64,000 nt of DNA from assembly GCF_037996825.1 (NCBI RefSeq), contig NZ_JBBNAC010000001.1, forward strand, positions 2,666,001 through 2,730,000, given 5' to 3'. The translations under genes were made by a program, and so were the position numbers. Source of the stretch: Bdellovibrio sp. BCCA (lineage in GTDB: Bacteria; Bdellovibrionota; Bdellovibrionia; Bdellovibrionales; Bdellovibrionaceae). Below the pieces are notes generated by a model. That model had not been told where the DNA came from and ran no database searches. It saw nothing but the letters and a program-made list of their open reading frames with translations. Below, one piece after another: positions 62,885-64,000 of this stretch. The stretch's first letter is position 1. Every line of letters starts with the position of its first letter.

Positions 62885-63547
62885 TTAATTAAGCGAATAC
62901 TCGATAGGAACTGTAATAACCCAAGAGGTTTTTTGGATTTCTTGCGGGAAGGGTTTCATTCCGTCGATGCCTTTGACCAATTCGTGTGCGGCCTTGTTGA
63001 GGGAATCGTAAGGAGTTTTTTCTACGATCTCACTTTCTTTGAGAGATCCATCAGCGCCTAGAGTAAATCGCATTGTTACTTTTCCGGTGTGGCCCATTTT
63101 TTTTGCCATCATTGGATAGCGTTTGCGGCGCTCTAATAGTTTTTTTATTTCGTAGAGGTATCTTTGCTCTGGGGAAACTTCGATGCCGTTGGCGACACCT
63201 TCTTTGCCTTCTAATGCGCCTTTTTCTGATGTGCCCGCCAATGAGCCCATCGTTTTTCCAGATGAGACTTGTCGAGGTTCTGTTGTCGCTTCTACTTTTT
63301 CATTTTTCAATGCAGGCGCATCGGAGTCGTCAGCGGCGACGGCTGTTTTTATTTTTACCGGTTTGGCTTCTTCGATTTTTGGGGCTCGTTCCTGGCCTCC
63401 ATCGCCGTACATGAGTTCCACTCCCACTGGTAATGGAACTATTTCTGGAGTGGCCAATGAAAGACCCAACAAGAAAGCTCCTCCGTGCAATAAGGCAGAG
63501 AGAAGAATTGTTTTATTTATGTTTAAAGAAATTCTCGGTAATTTCAT
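62885..63547 (-). CDS. TonB-like energy transducer
   Basis: A 220-residue protein with one N-terminal transmembrane helix (TILLSALLHGGAFLLGLSLA), a Lys/Glu/Ala-rich spacer, and a C-terminal TonB domain (RYPMMAKKMGHTGKVTMRFT, LGADGSLKESEIVEKTPYDSL). It would couple the proton motive force to outer-membrane transport. No ExbB/ExbD genes are adjacent. Confidence 0.88.
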   Translation of the reverse strand: MKLPRISLNINKTILLSALLHGGAFLLGLSLATPEIVPLPVGVELMYGDGGQERAPKIEEAKPVKIKTAVAADDSDAPALKNEKVEATTEPRQVSSGKTMGSLAGTSEKGALEGKEGVANGIEVSPEQRYLYEIKKLLERRKRYPMMAKKMGHTGKVTMRFTLGADGSLKESEIVEKTPYDSLNKAAHELVKGIDGMKPFPQEIQKTSWVITVPIEYSLN

Positions 63548-63824
63548 AGGCTTCGCTTAAGACGCAGTTATAAGGTTGGATCTTTAAAAACTCAATCTTC
63601 GGGTCCTAAAATGTATTAAATGCATTTAAAGGCGTCTTGATTTCCTGCAAATGAAAATCTACTGAAAAACGGTTCTTCGTTTAAGAACTATGCAGGATTC
63701 GCAAATTTGCGCTTCGTGGGACTTCTGTAATTCTCGTTCCTTGTTTCTTTCGTTTTAAGGCGTTCGAAGCTCAGCACAGAGCTTGCTTCTTGAGCCTCGT
63801 TGACTTTTTCAAAAGGAATTCGCG

Positions 63825-64000
63825 ATGAAAAGAATGGCTTGCACTTTGGCGATGCTGATGGGATTTAGTGCGGTGGCTAACGATGGCAGTGTCTATGGTA
63901 TGGGCGGCATTGGTCGCGCTTCTGACGGAAATTCGACGGGCTATCAAGGTGGTCAGTATGGCTATGAATACAAGACCGGACAAAACTCTCGCGTCGGTGT
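63825..64000 (+). CDS. Secreted Gly/Tyr-rich protein (3' part beyond window)
   Basis: The first 58 codons only. A signal peptide (MKRMACTLAMLMGFSAVA) is followed by a Gly-, Ser- and Tyr-rich stretch (GGIGRASDG, GYQGGQYGYEYKTG). AAAAGG lies eight bases before the ATG. Too little is present to name a family. Confidence 0.72.
   Translation, partial: MKRMACTLAMLMGFSAVANDGSVYGMGGIGRASDGNSTGYQGGQYGYEYKTGQNSRVG

Noticed and set aside
63672..63711. Small palindromes GTTCTT/AAGAAC and CGCAAATTTGCG upstream of the last gene
   Set aside because: Short AT-rich palindromes with no partner copies in the region; may be chance or a promoter-region site that cannot be assigned.
1..64000. CRISPR arrays, transposases, integrases, rRNA
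   Set aside because: Looked for evenly spaced direct repeats, terminal inverted repeats with transposase motifs and rRNA consensus; none were seen.

Overview
The window looks like chromosomal DNA of a predatory or Bdellovibrio-like Gram-negative bacterium (Bdellovibrionota). This is inferred from gene content: many secreted and lipoprotein products, a very large S74-chaperone fibre protein, a three-domain hybrid kinase, tandem DUF4360 exoproteins, and several peptidoglycan-active envelope proteins. There are no rRNA genes, no recognisable tRNAs, no CRISPR arrays and no insertion sequences.

Layout. 1-4.2 kb: two minus-strand P-type ATPases, one type-II-like (cut by the window edge) and one CopB-like. 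4.3-7.9 kb: DEAD-box helicase, cupin protein, and an MFS exporter divergent from a MerR regulator, with two SoxR-box-like palindromes between them. 7.9-10 kb: glutaredoxin, a CcdA-thioredoxin fusion and an ArsR-rhodanese regulator preceded by an inverted repeat. 10.2-16.2 kb: secreted proteins, including a 21-motif kelch lipoprotein, a Tat-type hemerythrin and a possible caspase-fold exoprotein.

16.6-20.1 kb is the most notable region: a compact operon resembling microcin C biosynthesis. A 41-residue, strongly basic peptide gene, built of four hexapeptide repeats and ending in Asn, is followed by an intrinsic terminator. Then come an MFS exporter, an MccB/ThiF-like adenylating enzyme and a TldD-like zinc protease, the last three joined by 4-bp overlaps. 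The E. coli system links a nucleotide to the C-terminal Asn of its peptide. A terminal Asn here, beside a clear MccB relative, suggests a new peptide-nucleotide 'Trojan horse' compound. No MccE- or MccF-type immunity gene is visible.

20-37 kb: small secreted and stress-type proteins, a Cys-rich four-helix-bundle protein, the four-gene ligase-associated DNA-repair operon (MBL exonuclease, ATP ligase, Lhr-like helicase, PdeM phosphoesterase), RadD, pterin dehydratase, Hsp20 and a triple fusion (phosphoribosyltransferase, alpha/beta hydrolase, erythromycin esterase). 36-49 kb: an M15-like lipoprotein, an L,D-transpeptidase/lytic transglycosylase-like lipoprotein, a three-gene two-component module, YbaK, CapA, an MFS exporter, an AlkZ-related protein and MtgA.

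49-64 kb: paralogous DUF4360 exoproteins, a 28-residue membrane peptide, a solute-binding protein, a DsbA/FrnE oxidoreductase, a FUSC membrane protein, aspartase, an MBL lipoprotein, a GT39 glycosyltransferase, the 1308-residue fibre, a TonB-like protein and the start of a secreted protein. Start codons were moved from the longest open frame where a ribosome binding site or signal peptide favoured an internal start.
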